Origin: Rhodococcus sp. ABRD24
GTDB taxonomy: Bacteria; Actinomycetota; Actinomycetes; Mycobacteriales; Mycobacteriaceae
Length of the DNA: 64,000 nucleotides
Reading direction: 5' to 3'
Assembly: GCF_004328705.1 (NCBI RefSeq)
Contig: NZ_CP035319.1
Span: 3,038,001-3,102,000 of the forward strand
The position numbers and the translations under genes are program-made. Each line of letters opens with the position of its first letter. Position 1 is the first letter of the stretch. Below the pieces are notes generated by a model, which worked only from the letters and a program-made list of their open reading frames with translations, was not told the DNA's origin and did no database searches. Below are positions 63,026 to 64,000 of this stretch, in pieces.

Positions 63026-64000
63026 GCGCCGGCCGCCTTCCGAGATTGGCTGAACAAGAGGTAGGTCATCGGCAACGCCAGCGCGATCATCAGCAGCGCG
63101 TACGGGGCTGCGGCCGCATAGTCGAGTTCGCTGGTGAGCGACCAGAATCGGGTGGACAACGTGCGGGTGCCATTCGGGGCAAGCAGCAGGGTCGCGGTCA
63201 GCTCCGTCGCGATTGCCATGAACACCAGCGCGGCGCCGACGGCGGCGGACGGCGCGGTCAGCCGCAGCGTCACGCGCAGGAACGTCGTCCACGGCGGCTT
63301 GCCGAGCGCCGCCGAGGCTTCCTCGAGGCCGACCGGCACCTGCGCGAGACCCGCTCGCAAGGACACCAGGGATCGCGGCAGGAACATCAGTACGTATGCG
63401 ACGATCACCATGATCGTGGTCTGGTACAGCGGATTCGCATACCGGATGGTGACGGTGATCAGTGCCAGAGCGGTGACGATGCCGGGCAGCGAACTGGTCA
63501 CGTAGTTGGTGCTCTCGACGATCTTGCTGATCGCGCCGGGCCACCGGACCGCCAGCCATGCGACGGGAAACGCGAGTGCCGTCGCCGCGAGCGCGCCCGC
63601 CAGGCCGAACGTGAGTGTCTGCGACAGCGCGGGCCACAGTGCCGCCGACCGCCACACCTCGGCGCCGCCGATTCGCAGCCACCGCACTATCGTCCAGACC
63701 GGAACGCCGAGTGCCAGGACCGTCAGCGCGACGAGGCCCAGCGCGGCAGGCGCCGCGCTCCACCGGAGACGGGCGCGGGGTGCAGTCCTGGGTGCCCCGG
63801 AGCCGACCCGGGCGTAACGGGCGGACCCGCGGGCGGCGGATTCAGTGACGAGCAGCGCCAGGCACAGCAGCACCAGCACGCTGGCCAGCATGCTGCCCGC
63901 GACGCCGTTGAACGTGGATTGGAACTGCTCGAGGATTGCGGTGGTGAATGTGTCGAACCGCAGCATCGCGAACGCGCCGTACTCGGCGAGCAGGTGCAGG
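63022..64000 (-). CDS. FbpB-type iron(III) ABC permease, N-terminus off window
   Basis: About 326 residues visible; the frame continues past the right edge. The visible part holds the second permease repeat with the EAA-type coupling loop [20 protein letters not shown] and helices such as [19 protein letters not shown] and [17 protein letters not shown]. Fused double-permease proteins of this type import ferric iron with FbpA/FbpC. The binding-protein gene is expected beyond the edge. Confidence 0.88.
   Translation of the reverse strand, partial: LHLLAEYGAFAMLRFDTFTTAILEQFQSTFNGVAGSMLASVLVLLCLALLVTESAARGSARYARVGSGAPRTAPRARLRWSAAPAALGLVALTVLALGVPVWTIVRWLRIGGAEVWRSAALWPALSQTLTFGLAGALAATALAFPVAWLAVRWPGAISKIVESTNYVTSSLPGIVTALALITVTIRYANPLYQTTIMVIVAYVLMFLPRSLVSLRAGLAQVPVGLEEASAALGKPPWTTFLRVTLRLTAPSAAVGAALVFMAIATELTATLLLAPNGTRTLSTRFWSLTSELDYAAAAPYALLMIALALPMTYLLFSQSRKAAGA

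Overview
The window is GC-rich DNA from a high-GC, mycolic-acid-type actinobacterium, most likely Rhodococcus or a close Nocardiaceae relative. The evidence is the frequent GTG/TTG starts, Lsr2, an LCP cell-wall ligase, aa3-type CtaD, an MMPL transporter, and the tyrA / tadA-associated gene / tadA / tRNA-Ser order, which as I recall is also found in Mycobacterium tuberculosis. Most genes sit in tight operons with 4-bp ATGA or GTGA overlaps.

Layout. 1-8.5 kb: partial Clp ATPase, membrane protein, glycolipid-binding-type protein, CueP-like copper lipoprotein, amidase + tyrA, tadA pair, CsbD. 8.6-15.2 kb: tRNA-Ser(CGA) followed by a decayed integrated island. It holds an integrase stub, a DUF3761 secreted protein, a flavodoxin, a VirD4-type remnant, a broken IS3 element, an intact RES toxin-antitoxin pair, an ImuA'-like remnant and the two halves of a GlcG/HbpS-like gene. 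15.2-27.6 kb: second-type lsr2 with a coupled unknown gene, alpha/beta-hydrolase membrane protein, LCP ligase, an XRE-cupin-controlled aldolase operon, MarR/MFS, carotenoid oxygenase + sterol-desaturase-family operon, Rrf2. 27.6-41.8 kb: two half-size ABC proteins divergent from a FecCD-type metal/siderophore importer with a Fur-family-like box between them; TetR + MMPL behind a 40-bp perfect palindrome; a heterodimeric ABC exporter; gcdH.

41.8-49.1 kb is a seven-gene minus-strand cluster that I do not recognise as any described pathway: PaaK-like ligase, prenyltransferase/squalene-oxidase-repeat toroid, SDR, a tautomerase fused to an acyl-carrier-like domain, a short adenylate-forming enzyme, a PhyH oxygenase and AcpS. 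Read together, they look like a carrier-protein-tethered biosynthetic pathway. Divergent from it, 49.3-54.1 kb is a four-gene translationally coupled operon: HTH-type regulator, NadM-like nucleotidyltransferase, PEP-synthase/rifampin-phosphotransferase-like dikinase, and a DHH-DHHA2 phosphoesterase with altered metal ligands. This has the logic of 'phosphorylate, couple to a nucleotide, remove pyrophosphate'. These two blocks are the best candidates for an undescribed system.

54.4-64 kb: methyltransferase, then a queuosine salvage group (tgt, yhhQ-type transporter, gluQ) around a Pro-rich membrane protein, ctaD, a TIGR03086 protein, and an FbpBC-type iron ABC importer running off the right edge.
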